Shown piece by piece: positions 1 to 7,685 of a DNA stretch of 47,942 bases; position 1 is the stretch's first letter, and every line of letters starts with the position of its first letter. Origin of the DNA: Sphingobacteriales bacterium 16-39-50. Lineage in GTDB: Bacteria; Bacteroidota; Bacteroidia; Sphingobacteriales; Sphingobacteriaceae. A program made the position numbers and the translations under genes. The stretch spans positions 1-47,942 of the forward strand of contig NCHA01000021.1 in the NCBI GenBank assembly GCA_002257025.1. Direction: 5' to 3'. Under the pieces are notes generated by a model. That model had not been told where the DNA came from. It saw nothing but the letters and a program-made list of their open reading frames with translations, and did no database searches.

Positions 1-81
1 GAAAAACAGTTAATAGCTCAAAAACAAAAGCAGCTAAACCGATTGGCAATGGAACTAAATATGGTAGTTACTACAGGTTAA
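1..81 (+). CDS. C-terminal end of an unidentified protein (partial)
   Basis: Frame 1 is open from the first base to a TAA at 79-81 and encodes 26 residues ending MELNMVVTTG. The visible part is rich in Lys and Gln (EKQLIAQKQKQLNRLA) and would form a short amphipathic helix or coiled coil. The rest of the gene lies outside the window, so no family can be named. It converges on the minus-strand channel gene that ends at 129. Confidence 0.45.
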   Translation, partial: EKQLIAQKQKQLNRLAMELNMVVTTG

Positions 82-128
82 TATATATGTCATGGGTAGA
101 GTCTTCTCTCTGGTCGGTATGGTTTCCC

Positions 129-956
129 TCAGATCGGTGTTCTCCGTACCAGCTCCTTCCCGCAGTTCGAACAAAATTTTGCGGTTTTTGGATAAATAGG
201 AGCGTTACAGTCGGGGCATTTAGTTCTGGCCTCATCATTGGCCCTTGCCATTTCTATAGTTACAATCCCTGTTGGTACTGCAATAATTCCATAGCCTATG
301 ATCATCAGGAAACTGGCTAAAAATTGACCCAGCGGACTTTGCGGAGAGATATCGCCATAGCCTACGGTGGTAATGGTTACTATTGCCCAGTAAATACTAA
401 TAGGTATACTCGTAAATCCGCTTTCATCACCTTCAATGATGTACATCAGTGTACCCACTATAGTTACCACGGTTATAACCGTTGCAATAAAAACTACAAT
501 TTTATGTACACTGGCTTTCAGTGCATTTTTAAGGATATTACCCTGGTCAAGAAAGCGGCTCAGCTTTAAAATTCTGAATATTCTCAACAGGCGTAAGGCC
601 CGGATAACCATCAGATATTGTAAGCCTGCAAAGAAGAAAGTCAGGTAATTTGGTATGAATGAAATAAGATCCACCATACCGTAAAAACTGAAAATATATT
701 TCAGTGGTTTATGGCTGCTGTATACTCTGAGGATATATTCTATTGTAAACAGGATCGTGAAAATCCATTCAACAATATGAATTTGAACAAGATATTTTTC
801 CCGGAAGCTTGCCACACTTTCCATGAAAACCGAAAGAATACTGATTACAATAAGCCAGAGCAGGATCAGGTCGAAAAGTCTTCCGGCACGGGTATCTGAT
901 TCAAATACGATACTGTAAACTTTGCTTCTGAATTCGTGGTTTCTTCTCTGTATCAT
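129..956 (-). CDS. Voltage-gated-type potassium channel with C-terminal zinc ribbon
   Basis: The 275-residue protein has the six-helix ion-channel layout. Hydrophobic segments fall at about 28-45, 62-80, 92-112, 150-173 and 206-233. An Arg-rich S4-like helix spans 119-135 (RALRLLRIFRILKLSRF). The pore loop carries the K+ selectivity filter TTVGYGD at 196-202, so potassium selectivity is well supported. After the last helix there is a soluble zinc ribbon with two Cys pairs (C247/C250 and C262/C265, CPDC and CSNC). That domain is an uncommon addition and could be a metal-binding or oligomerisation module. The protein should sit in the inner membrane and allow passive K+ flux. The gene stands alone, and a hairpin lies just upstream of its start. 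Confidence 0.9.
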   Translation of the reverse strand: MIQRRNHEFRSKVYSIVFESDTRAGRLFDLILLWLIVISILSVFMESVASFREKYLVQIHIVEWIFTILFTIEYILRVYSSHKPLKYIFSFYGMVDLISFIPNYLTFFFAGLQYLMVIRALRLLRIFRILKLSRFLDQGNILKNALKASVHKIVVFIATVITVVTIVGTLMYIIEGDESGFTSIPISIYWAIVTITTVGYGDISPQSPLGQFLASFLMIIGYGIIAVPTGIVTIEMARANDEARTKCPDCNAPIYPKTAKFCSNCGKELVRRTPI

Positions 957-1016
957 TTATCCAAGATACTAACAAATTAATAATCATAGGGTTTGAACAG
1001 ATAGAAACAAATTAAA

Positions 1017-1051
1017 ACAAAAACGGCACCTTTTAAGGGATGCCGTTTTTG
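1017..1051. terminator. Bidirectional terminator-like hairpin
   Basis: AAACGGCACC and the downstream GGGATGCCGTTT form a strong stem around a short TTTTAA loop, with A and T runs on both sides. It has terminator form on either strand. It lies between two divergent genes (956 and 1252), where no transcript is obviously expected to end, so it may end an unseen small RNA or act in a leader. Confidence 0.45.
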
Positions 1052-1205
1052 ATAATCCAATAAACTTAAAATTTAGTATCCCGCATTTTTGTGGTAGCAA
1101 TTTTGGATTTCTTGCGATTTCTACTGAAGGAACCGGCCAGATTGACTGGCTCATTTAGGTTTATTGTGTCTCAATATGGTTTTTTCAAAATACCAGAATC
1201 TGAGT

Positions 1206-1237
1206 ATTTCACGTATTGAAAGCCCTCAATACTTTTG
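1206..1237 (+). promoter_or_regulatory. Putative promoter with inverted repeat upstream of lipoprotein gene
   Basis: TACTTTTG at 1230-1237 matches the Bacteroidota -7 consensus TAnnTTTG, with a weak -33-like TTTC at 1206-1209, 20 bases upstream. A perfect 7-base inverted repeat, GTATTGA(6)TCAATAC, covers 1213-1232 and overlaps the -7 box, as an operator might. The box is only about 14 bases from the ATG at 1252, so the leader would be very short. Confidence 0.35.
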
Positions 1238-1251
1238 AGTAAAATACTACT

Positions 1252-2034
1252 ATGAAAAGCAAATCGATCCTATTTAAAGTGCTGGCATTTTCCATGCTGG
1301 CTATTTTTCTAATGTCTGGTTTATCAGGATGTAAAAAGATTTCAGATACAATTGAAGAAGTGTGGGAAGGTTATTGGGCGGGAGTTTTTGATCTGGGTGA
1401 GGGCTGGCAGGTTGAACTGGAAGGAGATAAGGCAACATTTGTAACCGCTGGGACTAACAAAATTGGGTTGAAAGCAGGAGATTCTTTTACTATTGGAATG
1501 ACTCCGACTGGTAATAATAAATGGCGGGGTTATGTACGTAATAATAATGGATTTGGATACCTTGTTTGGGGTAATGCAGAAATTATTGACTCTAAGCTTA
1601 AAATTACCCCTGATGGTTCTTCTTCCTATACCATAAATAAGGGGGTTAAAAATACTGGTACCGGTGGCACAGGTGGGGGCATTGTAAGTACAGCACAGGT
1701 TTTAATAAATCAGAAAGTTGAGGGTGAAAAGGGTGATAAAAAAATATTTAAGATCACTATTCCAACAGGTGTTAAACAAATGGAAATAAGAACAACTGAA
1801 GTTGCCGGCGTGTATTATTATAACCTCGCTGATTTATTTGTGAGAAGAGGAAGTGATCCAACGGTTTCACTTACACCCCAGTATTCATGGACAGCCGACT
1901 GGCACAGTGTTAATCCTAACAGAGAAGATGAAGTTATTCTAGTTACAAATCCGCCTGCCGGAGTATACCATATCATGTTATATGGATATAATAGTTATTT
2001 TACATCCCAGCTAGTTGTTAAGATTGTTAAATAG
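1252..2034 (+). CDS. PPC-domain lipoprotein of unknown function
   Basis: The 260-residue protein starts with a lipoprotein signal peptide; the lipobox LSGC puts the acylated Cys at 27. Residues about 35-135 form a region rich in Gly, Trp and beta strand that I cannot assign. A Thr/Gly linker at about 137-143 follows. The C-terminal part (about 145-258) resembles the bacterial pre-peptidase C-terminal (PPC) beta-sandwich, judging by the opening ADLFVRRGSDP stretch and the ending PAGVYHIMLYGYNSY. PPC domains usually accompany secreted peptidases or surface proteins, but no catalytic domain is visible here. It is probably an outer-membrane or periplasmic binding or structural protein. It appears to be a single-gene unit, followed by about 220 bases of featureless DNA and then the structured element. 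Confidence 0.8.
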   Translation: MKSKSILFKVLAFSMLAIFLMSGLSGCKKISDTIEEVWEGYWAGVFDLGEGWQVELEGDKATFVTAGTNKIGLKAGDSFTIGMTPTGNNKWRGYVRNNNGFGYLVWGNAEIIDSKLKITPDGSSSYTINKGVKNTGTGGTGGGIVSTAQVLINQKVEGEKGDKKIFKITIPTGVKQMEIRTTEVAGVYYYNLADLFVRRGSDPTVSLTPQYSWTADWHSVNPNREDEVILVTNPPAGVYHIMLYGYNSYFTSQLVVKIVK

Positions 2035-2260
2035 TGACTATAGAAATTTATATTAACGTGAGTTTGATATAAAATCTTGCTGATTTAAGTTTAGACTGCA
2101 TAATTTCCTTTAGTTTTAGAAAGCAAGGTCTGTTTTTCTTCGGTCGTACTTTAATGTATTCTTAAGTTATTTGTAGCAGATTTTAATTGATAGTGTGAAA
2201 AATTCATTTCTGCAAAAGATAAAGCTGCCATCCGGGGTTATTTCGAATTGTAGTTGGTTC

Positions 2261-2489
2261 TTTTGCCGGGCTGTCGGTTCCAATGAAAAACTGCTCCGGG
2301 TAAAATAAACCTTGCCGGAGGAGGTAGCTTCCGGCTAATTTAATTTGAAATAGAACGCGATTTTCTGCCGGATAACCCTGAAGGAAAGGGCTGAACTAAC
2401 CTATAACACACAGGTATTGGTTTCCATAATCAAAACATTTTGGCTCCAGAGCCTTTTCTGACCAATTGTAGCCGTGTTATTTTACCCTT
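2261..2489 (+). ncRNA. Structured intergenic element, copy A (candidate small RNA)
   Basis: This 229-base stretch shares several long exact blocks with 24343-24569. They include TTTTGCCGGGCTGTC, a 36-base block around 2300-2335, AGAACGCGATTT, GGAAAGGGCTGAAC, a 26-base block around 2399-2424, and TATTTTACCCTT at the end. GTAAAATA (2300-2307) can pair with TATTTTAC (2478-2485) and close a domain of about 186 nt; here the stem extends by two more G-C pairs. Inside are a hairpin GCCGGAGG/CTTCCGGC (2314-2335, loop AGGTAG) and a hairpin ACCT/AGGT (2399-2415). The conserved TTTTG at the 5' end may be part of a -7 promoter box, which favours the plus strand. It lies between convergent genes and no ORF explains the conservation. 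Length and long-range closure recall 6S RNA, but I cannot assign a family. Confidence 0.55.
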
Positions 2490-2538
2490 GCTTGTATCAG
2501 GTTATATTACATATTAATTTTTGCAGCAAAGGCTTGAA

Positions 2539-3783
2539 TTAATGAGCCTGTCCACGTCCACTAAGTACCACAGGGTCAGAAATACCGTTTAAATTATACA
2601 CGATCTTGCCTGCCCTGATTGTCAGTTCACATTCCAGTTTTTTACTGGCATTGATCTTATATCCGGTATAATCGAAGAGGCCAAATTTTCCTTCTCTCAT
2701 ATTAAAAACAGAAAGATCAGCAATTGAGCCAACAGAAAGTGTTCCAAGATCTTCCCTTTTAATTTCTTTGGCAGGATTTAAGGTAGTGGCTTTTATTACA
2801 GACGGTAAATCCATTCCCATTGCCAGGAATCTCGACATCACAGTTAACAGATCTTTCATAGCTCCATTGATAGCCCCCTTATTCATATCTGTGCTAATTG
2901 AATTTGGATAGAATCCCTGCTCTAAAGCCGGAATAGCCTGAGAGTAGGCAAAGCTGATACCGCCAAAACCTACATCAAATACAATTCCTCTTTTTTGAGC
3001 TTCAAAAACGAATGGTTTTACTTTTTTAGTTTTCGGATCAACTATAGACTCCCTTGAATCACCAAGTTCTGCAAAGCAATGGGTGAAAATGTCACCCGGG
3101 CGGAGATGTTTGAAAAATAGTTCTTCAATTGAATGTGCAGGTCTGGTTCCTCCAAAATCAACCATCACCGGAATATTGCCTGCAAGTTTACCGGCTTCAA
3201 CTGCCCGGTCAACCGGAATCCATTCTGGTCCGTTATAATGCGAAGTCTTAATTCCTACGATATGATCTTTATATCTCCGGGCAACAATTGAGGTCAGTTT
3301 TGCATCCATATCCGCGAGGTTTTGTTCATATGCTCCTCCTCTATAACCTTCACCTACAATATTCAACCATGCCAGAACGCGGGTTTCCGATTGATCTATT
3401 ACCTCTTCTTTGAACCTATCAAATGACTTCCAGCCAGAACTGCCGGCGTCAACTGTGGTTGTTATCCCACTTCGGAATGTGAAGCCATCCGCAACCGGGT
3501 CACCAGGTCTCATACTGTGAAAATTATGGGAATGTATATCAACCAGCCCCGGAGTAACGTATAAACCGGAGGCATTTACGACCTGTTTTGCTGTTTTTGC
3601 GTCGATATTCTTTGCAACAAGGACTATCTTATCTCCATTAATAGCAATATCCATTGGCTCATTGATATCGTTTTTCGGATCAATTACATGACCACCTTTT
3701 ACCAATATGCTGTAGTTCTGTGCCTGGCTTGAGAAAGCAAGTATGCTTAAGAAGATGAATATTATTTGTGGTATCCTTTTCAT
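2539..3783 (-). CDS. Exported amidohydrolase/deacetylase-type metallohydrolase
   Basis: The 414-residue protein has a signal peptide (about 1-22, ending SSQAQ) and so acts outside the cytoplasm. The amidohydrolase-superfamily fold is clear. It has an N-terminal beta segment (ILVKGGHVIDP), the metal-binding VDIHSHN with H84 and H86, a putative bridging Lys in GIKTSHYNG, later His sites, and an Asp in ISTDMNKG. The C-terminal GTLSVGSIADLSVF segment is typical of dihydroorotase, D-aminoacylase and enamidase relatives. It best fits the amidohydrolase/deacetylase branch (COG3964), which hydrolyses an amide or acyl group of unknown identity. It is the last gene of the eight-gene minus-strand cluster, 68 bases after the sorbosone-dehydrogenase-like gene, suggesting it works on the product of that pathway. 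Confidence 0.85.
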   Translation of the reverse strand: MKRIPQIIFIFLSILAFSSQAQNYSILVKGGHVIDPKNDINEPMDIAINGDKIVLVAKNIDAKTAKQVVNASGLYVTPGLVDIHSHNFHSMRPGDPVADGFTFRSGITTTVDAGSSGWKSFDRFKEEVIDQSETRVLAWLNIVGEGYRGGAYEQNLADMDAKLTSIVARRYKDHIVGIKTSHYNGPEWIPVDRAVEAGKLAGNIPVMVDFGGTRPAHSIEELFFKHLRPGDIFTHCFAELGDSRESIVDPKTKKVKPFVFEAQKRGIVFDVGFGGISFAYSQAIPALEQGFYPNSISTDMNKGAINGAMKDLLTVMSRFLAMGMDLPSVIKATTLNPAKEIKREDLGTLSVGSIADLSVFNMREGKFGLFDYTGYKINASKKLECELTIRAGKIVYNLNGISDPVVLSGRGQAH

Positions 3784-3851
3784 TTTTCTTTAGGTAATCG
3801 GGTGCTTATTTAATTGTTTAATCTTAATACTGATTAATGAACCCTCCTGAC

Positions 3852-5270
3852 TTATCTGGGCAGACTTATCTTCCAGATATGACCACCAGTAGCTCCATAC
3901 TCTATAACAAACACATTGTTTTTTATCATTACGGCATCAGTAGCTCCATTAAAACCTTCAACTATGCGCTTGGTTTTTACAAAATAGTTATCTGTGGCTT
4001 TATCATAAGAAAGATCCAGATGTAACAGATCGGCACCCTGGTCAGTAAAGGGTTTCATTAGTGCTGATCGTGCCCCCAGGGAATAACGGATAGTAAAACC
4101 ATCGCCTCTCAGATCTTTGGATAAATTCTTCTTGCTGTCAAAAAACAATGCCAGGGGTGAACTGTGCGGTGTAAAGGTGCTTACTGTTACACCAGTGAGA
4201 TCGCCATCCAGTATTTTTCCGGAATGGCCACGATACTCATTGGCATCGGGCCCAAGGTTTTGTACTCCGGGTGAGAACTTAACTCCTGCCGGAATTTTTG
4301 GAAAATCAGGGTCATTTCTGAAGTATCTCACAGCCCAGGCATGGGCACTTCTGGGAATGAATGGATCAGTATCCGGATTTGGCTGCCAGTCGGGATATTG
4401 TTGCGGATTTTCAATTCCGCCAACTACCCATGGAAATCCATAGTGATGGCCTTGTCTGATCCAGAACATATCTTCATTATGATCATAATCAGATGAATTT
4501 GATACACCGAATAAATTTCCCGCACCATCAAAAGCAAGATCATAGGCATTTCGAATGCCGTCAGCAAAAATATAACCATCAGCTTTTAATTTTGCTTCAT
4601 CATCAGGAAGTATCAGATCTTTAGAATCAATTGGGAATCTAAAGACCTTTGAAGTTAAAGCACCGTTTCGGGCATTAGGCCATGCACCATTATTATCCTG
4701 TACCTCACCATGGTCGGTACGTGCACCACTGTTCACAAAGATGTATTTTCCATCCGGACTTATCTCAAGGGCATTCCAGCCATGGTCAAACACAGTGCGG
4801 TTGGTGCCATACTCCACGGTATTAAATACCACAGACATTACTGGTTTTTCATTTGGCTTAAGATCATAGCGAACCATCCGGCCTTTGTTCCCAAGGCCAT
4901 TATTCACCTTGGTATTGCCAGTAAGGAACAAGGTGTTTTTATAGATTGCAGCACCTTGCAGACGCGGAATACCATGGTCCTCAAAAGAGAGAATTTTTTC
5001 TGCGAGTGGATTTTCGTCCTGTATATTTTTTATTTTGTACACTTCCCCATCATAACAGGTAAAGTACACTGCCTTTGTAGATTCATCGTATAAGATGCGT
5101 ACGCTTTTAGGTGCTACAGCCATGACATGATCAACCTTAATATCGGGTCTTAAAGCTACCGGAGGTATAAGAGCTTTGGGAGCCCTCGTATTCTGAGCAT
5201 TTAAAATTGCAGCAGAAAATAAGAGTACGGTTAAGAGTATTTTGCTGGAGAGTTTATATTTATTCATCAT
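3852..5270 (-). CDS. Exported sorbosone-dehydrogenase-like (GSDH family) beta-propeller
   Basis: The 472-residue protein starts with a signal peptide (about 1-25, ending AILNAQ); the first two codons are both Met. The remainder resembles the glucose/sorbosone dehydrogenase propeller. It has FDHGWNALEISPDGKYIF with a candidate catalytic His163, IRNAYDLAFDGAGNLFGV, and a WIRQGHHYGFP segment matching the family's Gly-x-x-Tyr-Gly-Trp-Pro. Such proteins usually bind PQQ and oxidise sugars or polyols in the periplasm. The HNGG signature of soluble glucose dehydrogenase is replaced by HGWN, so PQQ binding and activity are not certain. The gene sits 47 bases downstream of a PQQ dehydrogenase gene, which supports a shared oxidative pathway. 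Confidence 0.8.
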   Translation of the reverse strand: MMNKYKLSSKILLTVLLFSAAILNAQNTRAPKALIPPVALRPDIKVDHVMAVAPKSVRILYDESTKAVYFTCYDGEVYKIKNIQDENPLAEKILSFEDHGIPRLQGAAIYKNTLFLTGNTKVNNGLGNKGRMVRYDLKPNEKPVMSVVFNTVEYGTNRTVFDHGWNALEISPDGKYIFVNSGARTDHGEVQDNNGAWPNARNGALTSKVFRFPIDSKDLILPDDEAKLKADGYIFADGIRNAYDLAFDGAGNLFGVSNSSDYDHNEDMFWIRQGHHYGFPWVVGGIENPQQYPDWQPNPDTDPFIPRSAHAWAVRYFRNDPDFPKIPAGVKFSPGVQNLGPDANEYRGHSGKILDGDLTGVTVSTFTPHSSPLALFFDSKKNLSKDLRGDGFTIRYSLGARSALMKPFTDQGADLLHLDLSYDKATDNYFVKTKRIVEGFNGATDAVMIKNNVFVIEYGATGGHIWKISLPR

Positions 5271-5317
5271 TTATTTTCTTCTGATCTCAAATCATAAATT
5301 GAGTAATTTCTAATTGT

Positions 5318-7537
5318 TTATTTAGAAGGCAAGGCAAATGTTACCATATATCCGGCAGGGTTTTCAGAATCTCCGCCTACAGAAATCGCTACATATTGTT
5401 TTCCCTTGCTCCAGTATGTTGAAGGGTTCGCATTTGCAATTCCGGGCAAAGTGGTTCCCCAAATTTTTCTACCAGTTTTTTGATCAAAGGCCCTGAATTT
5501 TCTGTCGCGGGTGCTTCCAATAAAGAGTAAGCCACCTTTCGTTAATAAGGGGCCAGCCGAACCACTTGCTCCGGTTTCCGGTGCTCCGGGTAGCTGTCCT
5601 TCAGGCTGATTCCCCAGGGTAATTGACCATTCAAATTCACCGGTATTCAAATTGATTGCATGTAATTGTCCCCATGGAGGTTTGATCCCCGGGCGACGCT
5701 GATTGTCTAAGAATTGACCATAAGCAGTTAGATTCAGGTATTTATCCTCTTTTGGAGTACTGGCGCCTGATTTATTAGCCATTTCATTCTCCTGAATTTC
5801 TTTTAGGAAGCTTTGTTCTCTGGAAGGGCGAGCTGCAGAAGCCTCTTTATCAAAGAGATAGGAAATAATTGCTTCTTCTTTACCGGCAATTACACTCGCG
5901 AAAGATGGCATTTTACCACCACCGCGTTTGATCTTATTCAATGCATCTTCACGGCTCAATCTGGTTTCTATCGCTAAAAGAGAAGGGTTTCCGGATTCAT
6001 CCCCGTTTTTATCTGCCATATGACAGCTAATGCAATAGGTTGAATAAAGTGCTTTACCCTGGTTAAAGACAGAAAGGTTAGACGTTTCATTCTCCACTAC
6101 TTTTTTCATTGTAGCAATCTCAGGAGAATCATTCGACTTGACATAAATTATTCCTTTGAAGGGATCAACAGTACCACCTCCCCAACTTGAGCCTCCACGG
6201 CTGCCCGGGAGCATAAAGGTTCCCTGAAGAGAGGGAGGAGTAAATGGACCTTCATATCTGAACGCATTGAAACGCATCATTAAGCTGTCATGAGAGCCTT
6301 TAGAATAATTGCTTATATCGTCTTTAGTAACAAATTGCCGGGCATAAGGTGCTGGTTTTGTTGGAATGGGTTGCGTTGGCCACGCCTGTTCACCCGGAAT
6401 ATCGGATGCTGGAACCGGTTTTTCTTCGATAGGGAATAGGGGTTCTCCTGTATCGCGGTTAAAGGTGTAGATATAGCCCAGTTTCGAAGTTTGAGCAACT
6501 GCATCAATCTTTTTGCCATTATGCACTACCGTGATCAGGTTGGGAGGGGCGGGCAAATCATAGTCCCAGAGATCATGATGAACAGTTTGAAAATGCCATC
6601 TGTATTTACCAGTGGCTGCATCCAGTGCGACTACAGAATTTCCGAAAAGATTCATTCCGAGCCGGTCTTTGCCATAATAATCATATGTAGGTGATCCGGT
6701 TGCAAAAAATACCATCCCCCGTTTCTGATCCAGACTCATGCCTCCCCAGTTATTGGCACCTCCTACATATTTCCAGGCATCTTTCGGCCAGGTATCATAA
6801 CCAAATTCTCCCGGCTGTGGTACGGTGTGGAATGTCCATTCCAGTTTCCCGGATTTGATATCATAGGCACGGACATGACCTGGTTCTGCACCGTATAATT
6901 CGGATACCTCATTTCCAATGATAAAAAGGTTTCGGAATACAATTCCAGGACTTGTTGGTATCACCGATATTTTAGCAGGATCGCCACGCATACCAACATT
7001 CATGCTTACCCAGCCATTGTTTCCGAATGAAGGGATAGGTAAGCCAGTCTGCGCGTTTAAAGCAAATAGTTTATCACCTGCAGTTAGCAGAATTCTTTTA
7101 TCGGTTCCCTCTTCCCAATAAGTAACCCCTCTGCCAATACCACCTCCGGCTTCTCCGTTGAATGGATCGAATGCCCAGATTTGTGTGCCTGTTGTTGCAT
7201 CCAGTGCATAGGCTCTGTGCCTTGCAGACAAGGTGTACATCACCCCATCAATAATGATCGGGTTACTTTCACTGTTTCCGCCCCGCGATCCGGCAGGAGC
7301 ATCACTGAACTTATGTGTCCAGGCTATTTCCAGATTTTGAACATTGTTCGTATTGATTTCATCCAGTATTGAATACCCTGTTCCTTCAGCATCGGCCTTA
7401 TAAACAGACCAGCTGCGATCAAGATTTACTTTTTTACCCATTTCCGGATAAACTTTACAGCCAGTATAAACCAGAATAGCAAAAAAGGAAAGCAGAAGAA
7501 TTGTTTTTATATTGAAGGATTTGTAAAGTTTTGCCAT
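5318..7537 (-). CDS. PQQ-dependent dehydrogenase with cytochrome c domain (lipoprotein), copy 1
   Basis: The 739-residue protein has a lipobox (VYTGC, Cys27), so it is probably anchored on the periplasmic side of a membrane. It is an eight-bladed quinoprotein of the membrane glucose-dehydrogenase type. Typical blade segments include WAFDPFNGEAGGGIGRGV, LFALNAQTGLPIPSFG and YRWHFQTVHHDLWDYDLP. A c-type cytochrome domain is inserted before the last blades, with the haem site C502-I-S-C505-H506 (CISCH). The late segment GLLFIGSTRDRKFRAFD closes the propeller. The enzyme should oxidise an alcohol or sugar hydroxyl with PQQ and pass electrons through its own haem. It is a paralogue of the next upstream gene (7686-9893) with the same domain order, so the pair arose by tandem duplication. 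Substrate unknown. Confidence 0.9.
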   Translation of the reverse strand: MAKLYKSFNIKTILLLSFFAILVYTGCKVYPEMGKKVNLDRSWSVYKADAEGTGYSILDEINTNNVQNLEIAWTHKFSDAPAGSRGGNSESNPIIIDGVMYTLSARHRAYALDATTGTQIWAFDPFNGEAGGGIGRGVTYWEEGTDKRILLTAGDKLFALNAQTGLPIPSFGNNGWVSMNVGMRGDPAKISVIPTSPGIVFRNLFIIGNEVSELYGAEPGHVRAYDIKSGKLEWTFHTVPQPGEFGYDTWPKDAWKYVGGANNWGGMSLDQKRGMVFFATGSPTYDYYGKDRLGMNLFGNSVVALDAATGKYRWHFQTVHHDLWDYDLPAPPNLITVVHNGKKIDAVAQTSKLGYIYTFNRDTGEPLFPIEEKPVPASDIPGEQAWPTQPIPTKPAPYARQFVTKDDISNYSKGSHDSLMMRFNAFRYEGPFTPPSLQGTFMLPGSRGGSSWGGGTVDPFKGIIYVKSNDSPEIATMKKVVENETSNLSVFNQGKALYSTYCISCHMADKNGDESGNPSLLAIETRLSREDALNKIKRGGGKMPSFASVIAGKEEAIISYLFDKEASAARPSREQSFLKEIQENEMANKSGASTPKEDKYLNLTAYGQFLDNQRRPGIKPPWGQLHAINLNTGEFEWSITLGNQPEGQLPGAPETGASGSAGPLLTKGGLLFIGSTRDRKFRAFDQKTGRKIWGTTLPGIANANPSTYWSKGKQYVAISVGGDSENPAGYMVTFALPSK

Positions 7538-7685
7538 ACAATAAATAATAATTGAGGTATCAAATTAAAAACAATTTGATAATATGTTGTACGGCTATTG
7601 AAAATAATACATTGATTATAAATCCATCTGTGAATAAATGCCATATTCACAGTCAGAATTTAATGGTCTGATGTTCTCAAATATT

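Noticed and set aside
2261..2489. Element A as RNase P, tmRNA or SRP RNA
   Set aside because: It lacks the RNase P GAGGAAAGUCC core, a tRNA-like tmRNA end and the SRP GGAAGCA loop, and two copies in 22 kb do not fit these single-copy RNAs.
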